Below, piece by piece: positions 40,795-52,404 of a stretch of 64,000 bases of DNA. Position 1 is the stretch's first letter; every line of letters begins with the position of its first letter. Under the pieces are notes generated by a model, which worked only from the letters and a program-made list of their open reading frames with translations, was not told the origin of the DNA and made no database searches. Source of the DNA: Wolfiporia cocos (lineage: Eukaryota > Basidiomycota > Agaricomycetes > Polyporales > Phaeolaceae); contig JACCLO010000005.1 of the NCBI GenBank assembly GCA_029448655.1, positions 1,240,001 to 1,304,000 on the forward strand, read 5' to 3'. The position numbers and the translations under genes are program-made.

Positions 40795-43115
40795 TTCGCC
40801 AATACGTAAGGTTCTGGTGATCACTCCTGATCAGGATCTGATGTGGGCCCCCTTCTAGAAGGTGGCACCACTCTTCCAGCGCGCGAACCACTCCTAGAAG
40901 TTCTCGATCATAGATTTCGTAGTTTCGTTCTGCCGGGGTGAGAGATTGTGACAGATAGCCTACTGGTCACTCATTTCCACTATTGTCCTTTTGTTTGAGT
41001 ACTGCTCCGAGGGCGAACTGCGAGGCGTCAGTTTCCAAGATGAAGGGTTTCTCCTTGTCGGGGAGGAGCAGCACGGGAGCTGTTATGAATTTGTTCTTCA
41101 AGAATTCGAATGCTTCATTTTCCCGGTTCGTCCACTTGAACCCCGTGCCCGTTGCGGTTTTCGTGAGATCGATGAGTGGTCGCGCGTGCATGGAATAGTG
41201 GTCGATGAACTTTCTGTAGAAATTTGTGAACCCTAGGAAAGAGCAGACCCCCTTGACATTCTGTGGAGGCGGCCAGTCGTGGATCCCTTTGAGCTTGGCA
41301 GGGTCCATCTGGACCTGATCTGGGGTAATTACGAGCCCAAGGAAGTCTACCCTTCCTACTCCAAATGCGCATTTCTCTGGTTTTACGAACAACTTTTCTT
41401 CGGCCAGTTTATGCAGGACCCGTCGTTCTCGCTCTCTATGGGTTGCCTGATCTGGAGAAAAGATGAGGATATCGTCCATGTAGACCAACACCCATCCTTC
41501 GGCAATTTCGTTTTTTAGTATTTCATTCATCATAGCTTGGAATGTTGCTGGCAAGTTGCACATTCCAAAGAACATTACTGTTGGTTCATAGAGCCCCGCA
41601 CTGGTCTTAATTGCACCCTTCCATTGGTCGCCTTCTCGGATTCGCACATTGTTATATCCCACTCGTAAGTCCATTTTGGTGAATATCTTCGCCCCTTTGA
41701 GCTTCTCGATGAGTTCTGATATTAGGGGTAGGAGGTAGGCATTCTTGACTGTTCCTTCATTCAGGTATCGATAGTCTTGACAGGGTCTCAGCCCTCTGTC
41801 TTTCTTTGGGACAAAGAAGGCAGGGGAAGCCATGGGGGATTTTGAGGGTCGGATGAATCCCTTGGCGAGGTTCTCTGCCAGGAATTCGTCCATGGCCTTC
41901 TGCTCCCTGGGGGATAGCGAGTATACCTTGCAATCTCGGGGAATGAAATCGGGCTTTAATTCGATAGCATGGTCCCATGGCCTCGACAGGGGGGAACGCG
42001 GTTGCTGCCTTCTTGCTGAAGATGTGTGCAAAGTCTTTCAGGTGTTCAGGAACGGTGTCTTCTGTGGGTCCCCCCTTTGCTGCCTCGGAGAGCTCTTGGG
42101 ATTTCGTCATCACCTTGCGTATGTGAGAAAGGGCGATGGCTCTTTGCCGGAACCGTTTCTGGGTTTCGGTCTTAGGAGCGACTAGCTTCTTGGTTCGAAC
42201 AAATCTCCTTAGTAGTTGATATTCTTCGTCTGAGATGGGGCTTTCAGTTGGTTGGTGAGTGTCAGTAGAACTGAAACCCTTTTCCCCTCTTTTTGTTTTG
42301 TCAAGTTCCTCCACCTGGACCACTTCGGGGGTGAGGGCTAGTTCAAATATTATTTGTGCGATACGCATTCCGGGGACGATGCGGTGGGGCGTTGTCGATT
42401 GGTTGAATAAGATGACTTGGACCTCTCCACGGTAGCCGGGGTCAATTACCCCTGCCCCAACCGTGAGTCCATGCTTGAGTGTGAGACCCGAGCGCGAGGC
42501 TATCCTCCCATAGGACCCTTTTGGAATCTCCATCCGAACTCCGGTGGGGATCGGTTTCCATCCCCCAGGAGTGATCTCCTCACCCTTTGAAGCATATAGG
42601 TCGTATCCGACAGCTCCGTCAGTTCCCTGCGTTGGGAGCTTCCCTTTGGGGGTTACTGTCATTTTGACAGTGTCGAGCCATATTATGGTGTCAGCCGTTC
42701 GGGTCTTTTCTGTTGGTTTGTTAGGACTGATGTCGATTTTCCCTGTTGCCCAATTGATGACAGGGCTTTCTTTCTTTAGCCAATTATATCCGAGGATCAT
42801 CTCCTCCTTCCCGATGTTTCCCACGAGGAAGCGGACTTTGCGTCTCTTTCCCCCGTATTCGATGGGGAGGAAAACTTCTCAATCGACCTGCCCATCTTTG
42901 TTGGTGGTCCCGTCGACATTTCAGACAGTGATTGGGTTTTTCAGGGGTCGAGTTATGATTCGATGTCGAATGATGAGTTTGGAGTGGATCAGGGAGGACA
43001 TGGCTCCTGAGTCGATGAGGGTGTTCACTTTCATGGGTTTTGGCAGCTCTAGGGTTACGGGGATAAACAGCGACCTGTCGTGTTCATACGAGGTAATTAC
43101 ATGGGCTGCACTTTC
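40795..43115 (-). pseudogene. Beta-b pol, 5' half (protease, dUTPase, RT, start of RNase H)
   Basis: Protease (TLIDSGAMSSLI near 43010), dUTPase (AVGYDLYAS, GRIASRSG, GVIDPGYRG, RIAQIIFE, RGEKGFSSTD), reverse transcriptase with YMDDI near 41480 and RNase H to DHQNLTYWR, where the hAT transposon cuts in. One extra base near 41988 shifts the frame, and a TGA at 40967 replaces Arg in NERPVGYL. More TGA codons lie in the protease region near 42880-42925. In dUTPase motif 3 the Asp before Tyr is Gly (DPGYRG). Confidence 0.85.
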
Positions 43116-43637
43116 GGGAGGTAAGACTGTGTGCTTTGGTCGTTGAGAATCTGAGCAAGGAACGAGGAGTTCTTAGCTTTGAGAATTCAGATCGCATTGA
43201 CGGCTTCTTCTACTGCCATGGCCCCATCGTCCTCCTCCTTGGTGTCTTCTTCTTCTATGTGAGCTGTGGAGGTTTCCTCTTCTATCACCTCTGCCTTTCA
43301 AGCCCTACCATTGGGGGTCTTCTTCTTTTGCTTTGGGCAGTTGCTGGAGAGATGGCCCTTCTCTTTGCAATTGAAGCACCGTCCTTCGGTTTGGAGCTTG
43401 CGTCTCTCTTCTGTGGACATTCGATCAACTTCCATTGCATTCGGGTCCTTCACAGGGGCCGGTGTGGCTGGGGCGCTTGGCGCCTTGGCTCACCACTGGG
43501 GTTTCTTCTTGGGGTCTCCTCATCCCTTAATGAACGTGTTATAATTGTTCTCATTGATGGATGCTTGTTTCATCCAGTCGGTGAGGGTTATGACGGGGGG
43601 AACGATGTTTATGATGTGTGTAACGAGTGCGGGTCTG

Positions 43638-44246
43638 TGTCACAAGAAATCCCGGAATAAAGGGGTCTCCTGATGATTTATTAACCTTTATTCTCCAGAT
43701 ATTCGCTACGTTATACCTAGCCGCCCGGGACTGCACGTGCATGGGAAATAGATAAGCTTCTCGTATCTTATCTCTTACATAGGTCACGTGGTATGTCACT
43801 GGAGTCACGATCGTTACTTAGTCATGTGCAGCGTAGTCACAGTGTGCACAGACCATGCCATTAGGGCAGGTCTTGTAGCTACAGTAGATAGCGTCCACAT
43901 GTATATATACTAGGTAGCGTTCTGAGGTACTCCTCAGAACTTATCTTCTCGTCGTTGGGGGCGCGTCCCCTGGCAACCTTTCAATACCGTCTGCCTTCTC
44001 GTCTCTTGCGTGCAGGGTCTTAGTCGACAAAGCCTGCTACGTCCTACTTGGGCGTGGGGGCCTCTATTCATTACATTCGCCTAGTCTCTTCTCCTTTACC
44101 TGCTAGTCTGTGCAATACGGCAGGGCTCCTCAACAGGAGTGCCTTCTTGTTCTCCGCCATTAGGAGGGTGGGGGGCTATTGGAGATAGGATAGGGCGGAT
44201 ATAGAGGTTCCCCGCTAGGGCGGGTGGCACGGTGGTTACCGTGACA
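43638..44246 (+). repeat. Solo LTR, family E, in beta-b gag
   Basis: 609 bp, TGTCACAAG to ACCGTGACA, flanked by GTCTG (43633-43637 and 44247-44251). TATATATA near 43902 is followed by the stem-loop TTCTGAGG/CCTCAGAA (43920-43939). Confidence 0.92.
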
Positions 44247-44790
44247 GTCTGATGGCTCTCTTGTACAGGGTGACAAGGAGCGGGTTGCACTGTTGTCGGT
44301 CCAGCCCCGTTTTCCCTACAAGGTTATCAAACTCAATGTTGAAGTCGTTGATGTTCTTTTTTCTCTTGTCTGAGATCGAAGAGGTCATCATTGGTCTTCT
44401 ATTTTTCTTTGATAGGTTTGAATGCGGCATCGAATTCCACGCTGAACTGGGCCAGCATGGGGAGGACGAACGCTCCTGTCATCAGGTTTGTGTGTTTGGC
44501 ATAGTAATTCTCCTTCCACTGGTCTACTTGGTCACTCCCCTGAATGTAGGAGAGGATTTTCTGGTCGTCGGTTTGGTAGTCTGTGGTGAACATGGTGAAC
44601 CATGTGTTGCAGTCATTCTTGAAGCGCTGTAGCTTCTTTCGTTCTCCCTTGAATGGTTCGGGAGTGGTGAGCTTTATGCAGTTTCCCTGGGTTGGTGGGG
44701 CGAACTGTGCACCCCATCCTGCGGGGTTTCCACCTGGGGGGCCTCCTCTGCCTGGTGGGCCTCCTCCGCCCGGCGGTCCTCCTGGATTGC

Positions 44791-45225
44791 TGTCACAAAT
44801 TCTGTGGCATGTAGGTATGCCCCCAGCGGGGGTCGATCTTAGTTACTTACGTCCGTTAGTCACATGTCCTGCACTGCCAAGTACTCGGTGGACTAGTAGT
44901 TACACGTAGCCCCCCATCTCTGGTCGTTTATCTCCTAGCTTACATAATACGTACATGTGATGGGCACTTACATAACGTACGCACAGACCATGCCTTTAGG
45001 GCTGGTCTCAACTCCAGTAGCGTACGCTCCCCCATGTATATAGGCTAGACGTCTGAGGTCTTACAACCTCAGACTTGATATTGTACTCTTGGGGCGTGTC
45101 CCTCTCTACTCAACTCGTCTGACTTGTCTGAGGTCTGCTGCGCGCCAACATAGTACTGCGACGCGGGAAGTGTCGTTCCTCAAGGCCAACATTAGTCGGA
45201 CCAACACTAGTTAAGTTTTGTGTCA
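44791..45225 (+). repeat. Solo LTR, family D, in beta-b gag
   Basis: 435 bp, TGTCACAAAT to TTTTGTGTCA, flanked by ATTGC (44786-44790 and 45226-45230). TATATA near 45037 and stem-loop TCTGAGG/CCTCAGA (45052-45073). Shares a block around cacagaccatgcc with family E. Confidence 0.92.
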
Positions 45226-45853
45226 ATTGCCTCCTGTGCCACCTGGCAGATTGCCGCTGCCGCCCGGGGGACCTCCACTCCCGGGGGGACCTCCCCCTCC
45301 AGGAACTCCTCCTCCTCCAGGTGCTCCTGCTCCAGCGGGGTTTGTTCCGCTAGTATCTCCAGATAGCGGATTATTAGTCGTCAGAGGGATATTGGCCATT
45401 CTCCCTGCACCCTGGCTTGTGCCACTGCTTCCCGGAACAGCACCTCCACCCAGGGTTGTACTTCCCACACCCATGCTTCCTCCTGTGGGGGTGGGGTTCA
45501 TTGTCTGTCCTCCGAGTTGTCCATCACCTGTTTGGGATATGATGATGCTCGGTGTCATTAAGTCTGCGATGGTTCCGAAGCGTTCGAAAGCGGCATGTGT
45601 CTGCTCCCAAGGGTCGTTCGAGGATGGGGGTAGTTGTACCCATGAGGGGACGAGTTTATCTGGAGTCAGGACGGTGAGATATCCTCCCTTCGTGAAGAAT
45701 CCTGCAGGGGGATCTCTCCACTCGTGTTTCTCTTCGTAGTATATGCGTCTGTATATTTCGGGGAGCAGGTGGATCAACCGGTTCGGGAGATCCGGGTCAA
45801 AGCGTTGCATGGACTTGCACTTGATAAGTGAGTCTGTTAAGAGCTCGACCTTC

Positions 45854-46247
45854 TGTTACGGATCGAATATCCGTTCAGCTGAAATAACTAAGTCGAGTTA
45901 CTCAGCGTATCGAGTAGCGCACTACTCGTCGGACTCAGCAGAGTCAAGCGTCGATATACTAGCTGCAGTGCTCAAGCCTTTGAGAACGAGTATAAGATTC
46001 AACAAGGTCAAGCTGAGGAACTTGACCAGTATTTACAGCAGGGTTTTTATACTACAATTCTGTAATTGGGGTCATAGTGTCCTTGGTACTGCTACCACTA
46101 GGTCCATAAGGTTAGTACGCTACATGAAACGAGGGTCACTGATTGAACAGGGAACCCTGGAAATAAACACACAGTGATGCGGTTGAACGCTAAGTCCTCT
46201 TCTCCAGTGAGGCATCAAAGATATACGAAATCGTACAGACCGTAACA
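45854..46247 (-). repeat. 5' LTR of beta-b, shortened
   Basis: 394 bp, TGTTACGGATCG to ACCGTAACA, with about 150 bp deleted relative to the 542-bp beta LTRs. The bases just inside the element (45842-45853) are the self-priming site in inverse. The 3' LTR of this element is missing from the left end of the nest. Confidence 0.85.
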
Positions 46248-47475
46248 GAACACTATGACGCAATCATGCGACTTGCTCACGTGGGTGCTTGGACATGCAA
46301 CAAAGTCCAATTACACTACACAAAAATCTTTGTCTTGAAATGCGGATTTTCGACTTGACAGGCGCTTGGAGCAAGCTCAAGTTCAATTGTCTTGACGAAG
46401 ATATGTTGAAGATATGAAGTAGTACACTGCCAGACCTTCCGATAGCCTGAGGTTGGTGAACCAGGAATGGAATCGAGCCTACAAAATGAATGGAGTTGGG
46501 GCTGGCCCAGAATAGCCTGAGCTCCAAAGTGTGTTTATGAGTGCTGTTTGGCCCGAGGGCTCGCCTCTGCACAATTTTGATCGATTATAGCCTCAGGCTA
46601 AACATCTGAATGACCCCGGGTTCACTTTTTATTTGCGTGGTCATGTGACGTGACATGACTGTGGACGTGTTTTTCCTTGATCTCCAGAGCCCTCTCTTCA
46701 TTCCCCTTTGCATTGTCTCTGGAAGCTGCCACTTTCTTGCACAACCTATTACTCTGGGACAGTTGCTCAAAGTCCACAGGTATCCCCTAGATGTTCGGTG
46801 CGGAATCTAAGTCTATTGACAAGCCAACTGTAGTTGAGTGACTAATCAGGGATTTCAGGCTTGAGCCGCAACAGCAGCAGGACCTGCATGCAGTTGTTCA
46901 GGTATGTTCCCCAAGCGTTACTGAGCTACTCCCTTAGCTAGGATTAGTTGACAGGGGTCTATGTCAACCTCATCTCACAGCACGTTTGTATCTTTATGGC
47001 CGTTATATCTGGTGATGTCCTTCTAGGATCATGTAGACTCATGGTTCGTAACAAAGATGAGGCAAATCCTGCCGGCAAAGGGTAGCGTCTTTACATGTTG
47101 ATCGCAGCTGTGACAGTATTTTACCCAGATACATAGAAGAATGCATATGTTTGACTGTGAGTGGTTTGGGAAGTCGACTGAGGCCATTAACTCCCGTGAG
47201 CAGTGATGTGCATGTCGACGGTCTCCACTCCTGGAATGCAGGGTGATTTAGCAGATCTACTGTAATACATCTCATGTAAATCGCATCTCCTCCCGTCCCA
47301 CAATGTGCACATTTGTACGGCAGCAGCAAATATATCTAATTGTGCTGATGTAATATGAAAATGATGTGAACTATATTTAAGCTGGCCATGGGACCAGGGC
47401 TGAGTGTCGGGCGGACCCCAGGCCATCCATGAGCGCTTGAGCAGATAGCCTCGGGGCATGTACCATAGGTAGAGT
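46248..47475. other. Intergenic DNA with a short dispersed repeat
   Basis: 46253-46310 matches 19706-19800. The rest holds no supported gene; short frames lack any conserved motif. Confidence 0.4.
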
Positions 47476-47695
47476 TTCAGTCAATTATCTTAATCTGCCA
47501 ACTGCCCTTCGCTTAAGAAATCGCAGTTGCGAGCTAGGTTTGCACGCAGATTAATCTGCTGGCTGCGGCAGATTAATCTACTGTGACAATAAAATGGCAC
47601 ATCCCGGATTTGAACCAAGGACCTTAGCACAGATGAGAATAACAGCATTGCAGCGTAATTAGCCAACTGAGCTACAGTGCAACTGGTGTTGCCCC
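47476..47695 (-). repeat. tRNA-derived repeat, left arm of an inverted pair
   Basis: On the minus strand a tRNA-like head (A box TAGCTCAGTTGGC, B box GGTTCAAATCC, 47680 to 47595) is followed by a tail with two AGATTAATCT palindromes ending at 47476. The acceptor stem does not pair well, so a working tRNA is unlikely. It has the layout of a SINE. Confidence 0.7.
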
Positions 47696-47957
47696 CATTT
47701 TAAGCAATAGGTAGAGTATTTTGTAAACTTCATTTTCGCAGTTTAACATCTTCCATAACACAAATACAAATGTATTTCCCTCTAAAGAATTCCAGTGTAT
47801 TCAGCTTTCCCATGGTGAGTTGCTCCAGGTCAAGCATGGTAAATCAAGCTACCATTATCATTGATTTCTGTATGCTTGTTGGAGCAGTTAGTTGCCTTGA
47901 TGATTTGCGAAAATTGTGTGTAAAATTTGCGTTATATATATTTTAACTGGTCAATGG

Positions 47958-48171
47958 TACCTGTTGCTGCAATGGCTCAGTCGGCTAACTATGCTGCGAT
48001 GCTGTTATTCTCATCTGTGCTAAGGTCCTTGGTTCAAATCCGGGATGTGCCATTTTATTGTCACAGTAGATTAATCTGCCGCAGCCAGCAGATTAATCTG
48101 CGTGCAAACCTAGCTCGCAACTGCGATTTCTTAAGCGAAGGGCAGTTGGCGGATTAAGATAATTGACTGAA
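47958..48171 (+). repeat. tRNA-derived repeat, right arm of an inverted pair
   Basis: Near-exact inverted copy of 47476-47695: diverged A box (GGCTCAGTCGGC), B box GGTTCAAATCC, same tail ending GATAATTGACTGAA at 48171. The two heads face each other across about 260 bp of AT-rich DNA. Confidence 0.7.
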
Positions 48172-48329
48172 GTCCCTCACCATAGCTGTGGTACTACAGG
48201 GGCCATTTCTGGCTCATATGGCCTGGGGCTCGCCCGCCACTTTAACTGTTTGGGCCAGTTTCTACCAGGTGTGGGTGGGCTCACTACAACTCCGCCCATG
48301 GTCCAAAAAGTGACCTGCCCGTGTATGCA

Positions 48330-48490
48330 TGGGTATGACGAAGGTCTTGGCATCGGTAATCGAAGTGCCCGGACTCTTGGCATTTAACTTTTGGTATCTT
48401 TTGGTATAAATGGTTATCTCAGAGGTATATTTTGATTTATTCTGGTATTTATAGGTATACTGAGGATATGTGGTACTTTCACTGGGTGTC
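48330..48490. repeat. Dispersed repeat shared with 19906-20070
   Basis: Both copies carry gtcttggcatcggt, gactcttggcattta, ggtataaatgg and gatatg...tttcactggg in the same order and orientation. Type unknown. Confidence 0.65.
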
Positions 48491-48859
48491 AACAGCCGTG
48501 CCTTATATAACAAGTATAAGAAACAGAGTGCATTCAGATGTTTCCGACAGCGCACTAGCATCGACGCGGAGGATACTGGTTCTGTGTCCCGGGGAAGCGC
48601 AGCTCTCATCCGGTTCAAACGAGATATCACGCACCTATAGAAACGGCAGCGACGTGGTAAAGGGCAATCTGTCCATATGCTATGTCTATGATCAGCTGTG
48701 TATGACTTCACTGAGGCGCTGACGCCAGATCAGCTTGAATTCAGTCGCAGATTTTAGAAGACACCTCTAATCGATCATTGTAACGGACTACGACAAGTAC
48801 CCATTGCTCGAGAGACATGCTATACCTGCTGTCGACAGTGGTCGGTGAGCATCATCGCA

Positions 48860-51049
48860 TCAACGGTAGCCAGAATGCTCTCGGGTGCTGTGATCAGTAT
48901 GTGCGCCCTGGTGTGAGGTCCAGGCATTTAATGAGTTTGGAATGTAACAAAATACGAGACTTACAAGTGAAGACTTGACCGGGGAGCAAGTATCTATCTT
49001 CACTTGTCTGAGTCGCAACTCATGGATTTTGCCTGCTTCCCTTAGGTGGTTGCGAGCATTCAGCCTGATCACAAACTTCCAGTGAGTCCTGTAACGGAGA
49101 CCGGGGATTGTCACTCACAGCGCAAGGAACGAGTTCACGTAAACTTGAGTGACAATGAAGCAAAGGTCTAGCATTACGGAAGGGGAGCAACTTACTTTTG
49201 CTTCCGACGAATTGGAATGCCATCCACAGATAGGGATAAAAATTTGTGCCAAAGTGAGTGCCAAAGTGAGTGCCATATTGAGCATTAACATACTATGAGG
49301 TTGGGTCGTCACATCGGTTACTTCTGAGAAGACATCGCCACTCACAGTAGCCATCTGAAGAAGTTGAATCGTCCTATTGGTGACAATATGTGAGATCCTG
49401 CCCAGTGTGATACCGGTATGGTTGCATACGCTGTAAGAACTCCTCGTTCTATGAGATACCGGCTGAGCTTCATGACAATGGGATCCCTAAGCAAGCGAGC
49501 GATCAATCTTAGGTTCGTTTTCGTGGTTTCCGTATTCGGAGAGCACATACGCTTGGAGCAATGAATGCTTATGCCCTACCGTACTCAGGCAGAGAGTGAC
49601 GGTAATACCGATATCCGTAATAGAGGCAAGAACCATCTGGGTAATTGGGGGTATCTGAGAAGTGGGTGAGACTTAGCATATGGCTATTGGTCTGTAGAAT
49701 CCATACTGTGCTCCATACTGTGCTCCATACTATGCTCCAACAGAAATTGTAGAATTCGGGATTTGGGTTAGGGATTCCATAACCAGGTATAGTTGCCCCT
49801 CCATCGCGGATCCTGAGGAGCATATCCGCAGTTTCATCGTCAAATCCGAGTATCAATGTCATAGATATAGTCTGTCACGCACGCAAAGGCTGTATTGACT
49901 GGACAGGAGATGAGATTGAATGATGAGGATGAGACATGCCAAAGACGATATGATATTTGAACCAACTCACTGAGACCTGCGACTGGTAGTAGGGGCCTCA
50001 GTCATGCGAATGGGTTGTAAGCATAGCTGGCAGACGTACCAAACGAGCCTATGGCGAGAAGCAGCTTCATTTCGAGTGTCAGCCAAGAGCAAACATCAAG
50101 ACACATTAGAAACGAAAGAATTACCAGCATCATTGTCAGTGGCTTATGGTACCAAGTACGCGCAGAGGCTGTTGGATATTTGATCAGTACGATTGACGGG
50201 CAGAAGATTGGAAGAGACATCGCTCACTTGACCATATTGCGTAGACATAATAGCTGTTCAATACGAATTGATATCAGCAGCGCAAGACTACAACAATGAC
50301 TAGCCGACCTATGCACGATGATCACCACAATGGACTAGGTAATGTCATTACATGTAAATCGGACAACCAGCACCATGATACCACAATTCCCACCGTAAGT
50401 ATGAATTCAACCTGTCATCAAAATCACACTGAGTTCCCGGTGAAGCGTATTTGATAATCGAAACCGCATACCGAGAATGAGACGCTGAAAACAAGCCGAA
50501 TCGATTAGTCTGATTATGTGGCAACTCAATATACTTGACACACCCAATCATGATATCATAATAAACATAATCAGGTAAAAAGTAGAAGTAGGGGTTACAG
50601 CCTAACACAAAAAAGAGGATCTATTGGTGGATTAGCCTTTCTCTATTCGTCGAATTGATCTCATATCTCTAACCATGACTTCGATTAACGCAATTGCGGT
50701 GTCAAATGCCCTATGATCAGTTCAGAACGTGGCAACAGTGCACAGTTGGTGGCATATGATATATACCAAAGCATTGCTACCTACGTCGTCGAATAATGAG
50801 CCGCCACGGCACACGATGGAATAACGATTGTCCAGACTCACCAGACTCTTCAACCACAGCCTATCTCTTGCATAGTGCCAGAAATAATACATTGTCTGGG
50901 CACAGGTGATACCGTATAGACTGGGATAGATGTTCAACATCGGCACGACTTTTCACCTGTTGTTTGGTTACGCACAACATTGCAAAGGCTAGCCCGCCTA
51001 TCCACGGTCCATATTCGTTGTTGTATAAGTCAAAAAACAAATCAGCCAT
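48860..51049 (-). CDS. DUF6534-type multi-pass membrane protein, copy 2 (uninterrupted)
   Basis: Likely start MADLFFDLYNNEYGPWIGG at 51049. Exons separated by short GT-AG introns include SLYGITCAQTMYYFWHYARDRLWLKSLV, ALVYIICHQLC, a transmembrane stretch LTMMLVILSFLMCLDVCSW near 50110, RDPIVMKLSRYLIERGVLTAY near 49470, LWMAFQFVGSK, VYVNSFLAL and LNARNHLREAGKI near 49060. These are the landmarks of basidiomycete DUF6534 proteins, which have about seven membrane segments and no known function. Exact exon borders were not all fixed and I cannot exclude a defect, but no insertion breaks it. It is the paralog that shows the empty sites of the three LTRs in copy 1. Confidence 0.65.
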
Positions 51050-52404
51050 GAAGGAAACCAAGATTGCAGACTCGAGAGTGTTCAGTTCACTAGGGGTTGA
51101 GATTGGTGGCGATATTATGGCCTTCGCTATATATTCGCCGTCTACGTCTCTACGGCGCCTGCATTGTGTAAGATGTCGTCCGTGCTGCGCGCATCAATGT
51201 CCGAAGAAGCATCTACGGCGGCGATAGATGCCGTTGAGATATCCAACATGCCTGGTATCTGCCGCAACCGCGCTGGGCATACTCATCATCGATATCATAA
51301 TGTGTCTGAACGAAACGCGAAGCCCTCTGATACAGATCGTCAATGAAGCTGTAGGTATGTGTCCCATGCAGACCATGTTGCTTCCATAGTCGACGATCCG
51401 TTGTCACCATATGCAGGTAATAGGGACAATATAGCAAGAGCATGATTGGTACCGCAGCTGTTCTATTGTCGATCCCACATTCCGCGACCGCTTGAAGGAC
51501 AGAAAGTGAGGATCAGTTGCAACTGCAACATATATCAAAGCAGTGCAAGAATGCGATAGTTTGGCGCGCGAGATGCCAAACCTATACAAATCAGTTCATG
51601 AATCTTCTTTGTTAGTGCTACTCAGAAGCACGTTGAACTGCCAGCAATCTGTCATTGAGCGTCCGTCCAGGGCTGTACGATGAGATAGGTTTGAAGGCGG
51701 AGGTCAAGCACGCGATGGCGGTACTTACGGCACCGTAAATGGAGACCCTGTTTGAGAGGAGAGGTCCATCGTGAGAGAGCGTGCTACCATCACTGCCGGC
51801 TGTACTATTGTGATATCGTGCTGGATCTTGTCTCTTCTTGCTTGACTTGCTCCTGGAGTCGCTACTCCCAGAAGCGAGAATCCTTTGAAAATTCCGCAAG
51901 TCAAGGTCAGCCACCAGCAGTGTTGATCGAAGACATAGCAAGACCAGATAGATGGACAGAATCCCGTGACACGCAAATTGCCAACAGGTTTTGAGCCGTT
52001 TCAGTATAAGAAGTAACCTAGACGGGCCACGACGGCATTCACTGGAGTGCCTTCGCATGTGGCAAGCATACTCTCGATCAATGTTCGTTGGCACGAACCT
52101 TCGTCATCTATCTTCGAGGATGTGTAATGGTCTTGTTTGTTGATCATCAAACTTTATGTAAGCTTGCACCGTTGTTAATTCGTCTACCAAATGTGCAGTA
52201 CAGAATGTTCATACTTGCCTACCAAACCTCCACATTCGCAGAGTACCTCATGCAGTCCATCAGTATCAACCGGGCTTATTGTCGTGCGGGGCGACTTCCG
52301 CTCCAAGGTCGCCACATCCATCGCCGTTCATCAGGATCAGTCAGAACTCTGGTGCAAGCGTAATAAAGGTAAACGGGCAATGTACAGCTGCACCTGTATG
52401 GCAC
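51050..52404. other. Upstream of DUF6534 copy 2; no gene assigned
   Basis: 51100-51270 matches 2900-3060 in inverted orientation (gacatcttgcacaatgc), so the duplicated block extends here. A 158-codon minus-strand frame at 51618-52094 with one hydrophobic stretch (HGILSIYLVLLCLRSTLLVA) is unrecognised and may be part of a spliced membrane-protein gene. Confidence 0.35.

Larger units (their letters stand above)
43140..45810 (-). pseudogene. Beta-b gag, split by two solo LTRs
   Basis: Starts MQRFDPDLPNRLIHLLPE at 45810 and runs through the Gly/Pro-rich linker and the capsid-like domain (FTTDYQTDDQKIL, FNIEFDNLVGKTGLDRQQC) to the zinc knuckle near 43370. It is interrupted at 44791-45225 and 43638-44246 by LTRs with clean target duplications, so the pieces join exactly when these are left out. 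Confidence 0.85.

Noticed and set aside
21165..46247. Two beta elements in tandem sharing an LTR
   Set aside because: The flanks of the two 542-bp LTRs join into one ORF3 with a CAGGG duplication, so it is a nested insertion.
47595..47680. Functional tRNA gene
   Set aside because: A and B boxes are good, but acceptor and anticodon stems do not pair; a tRNA-derived repeat fits better.
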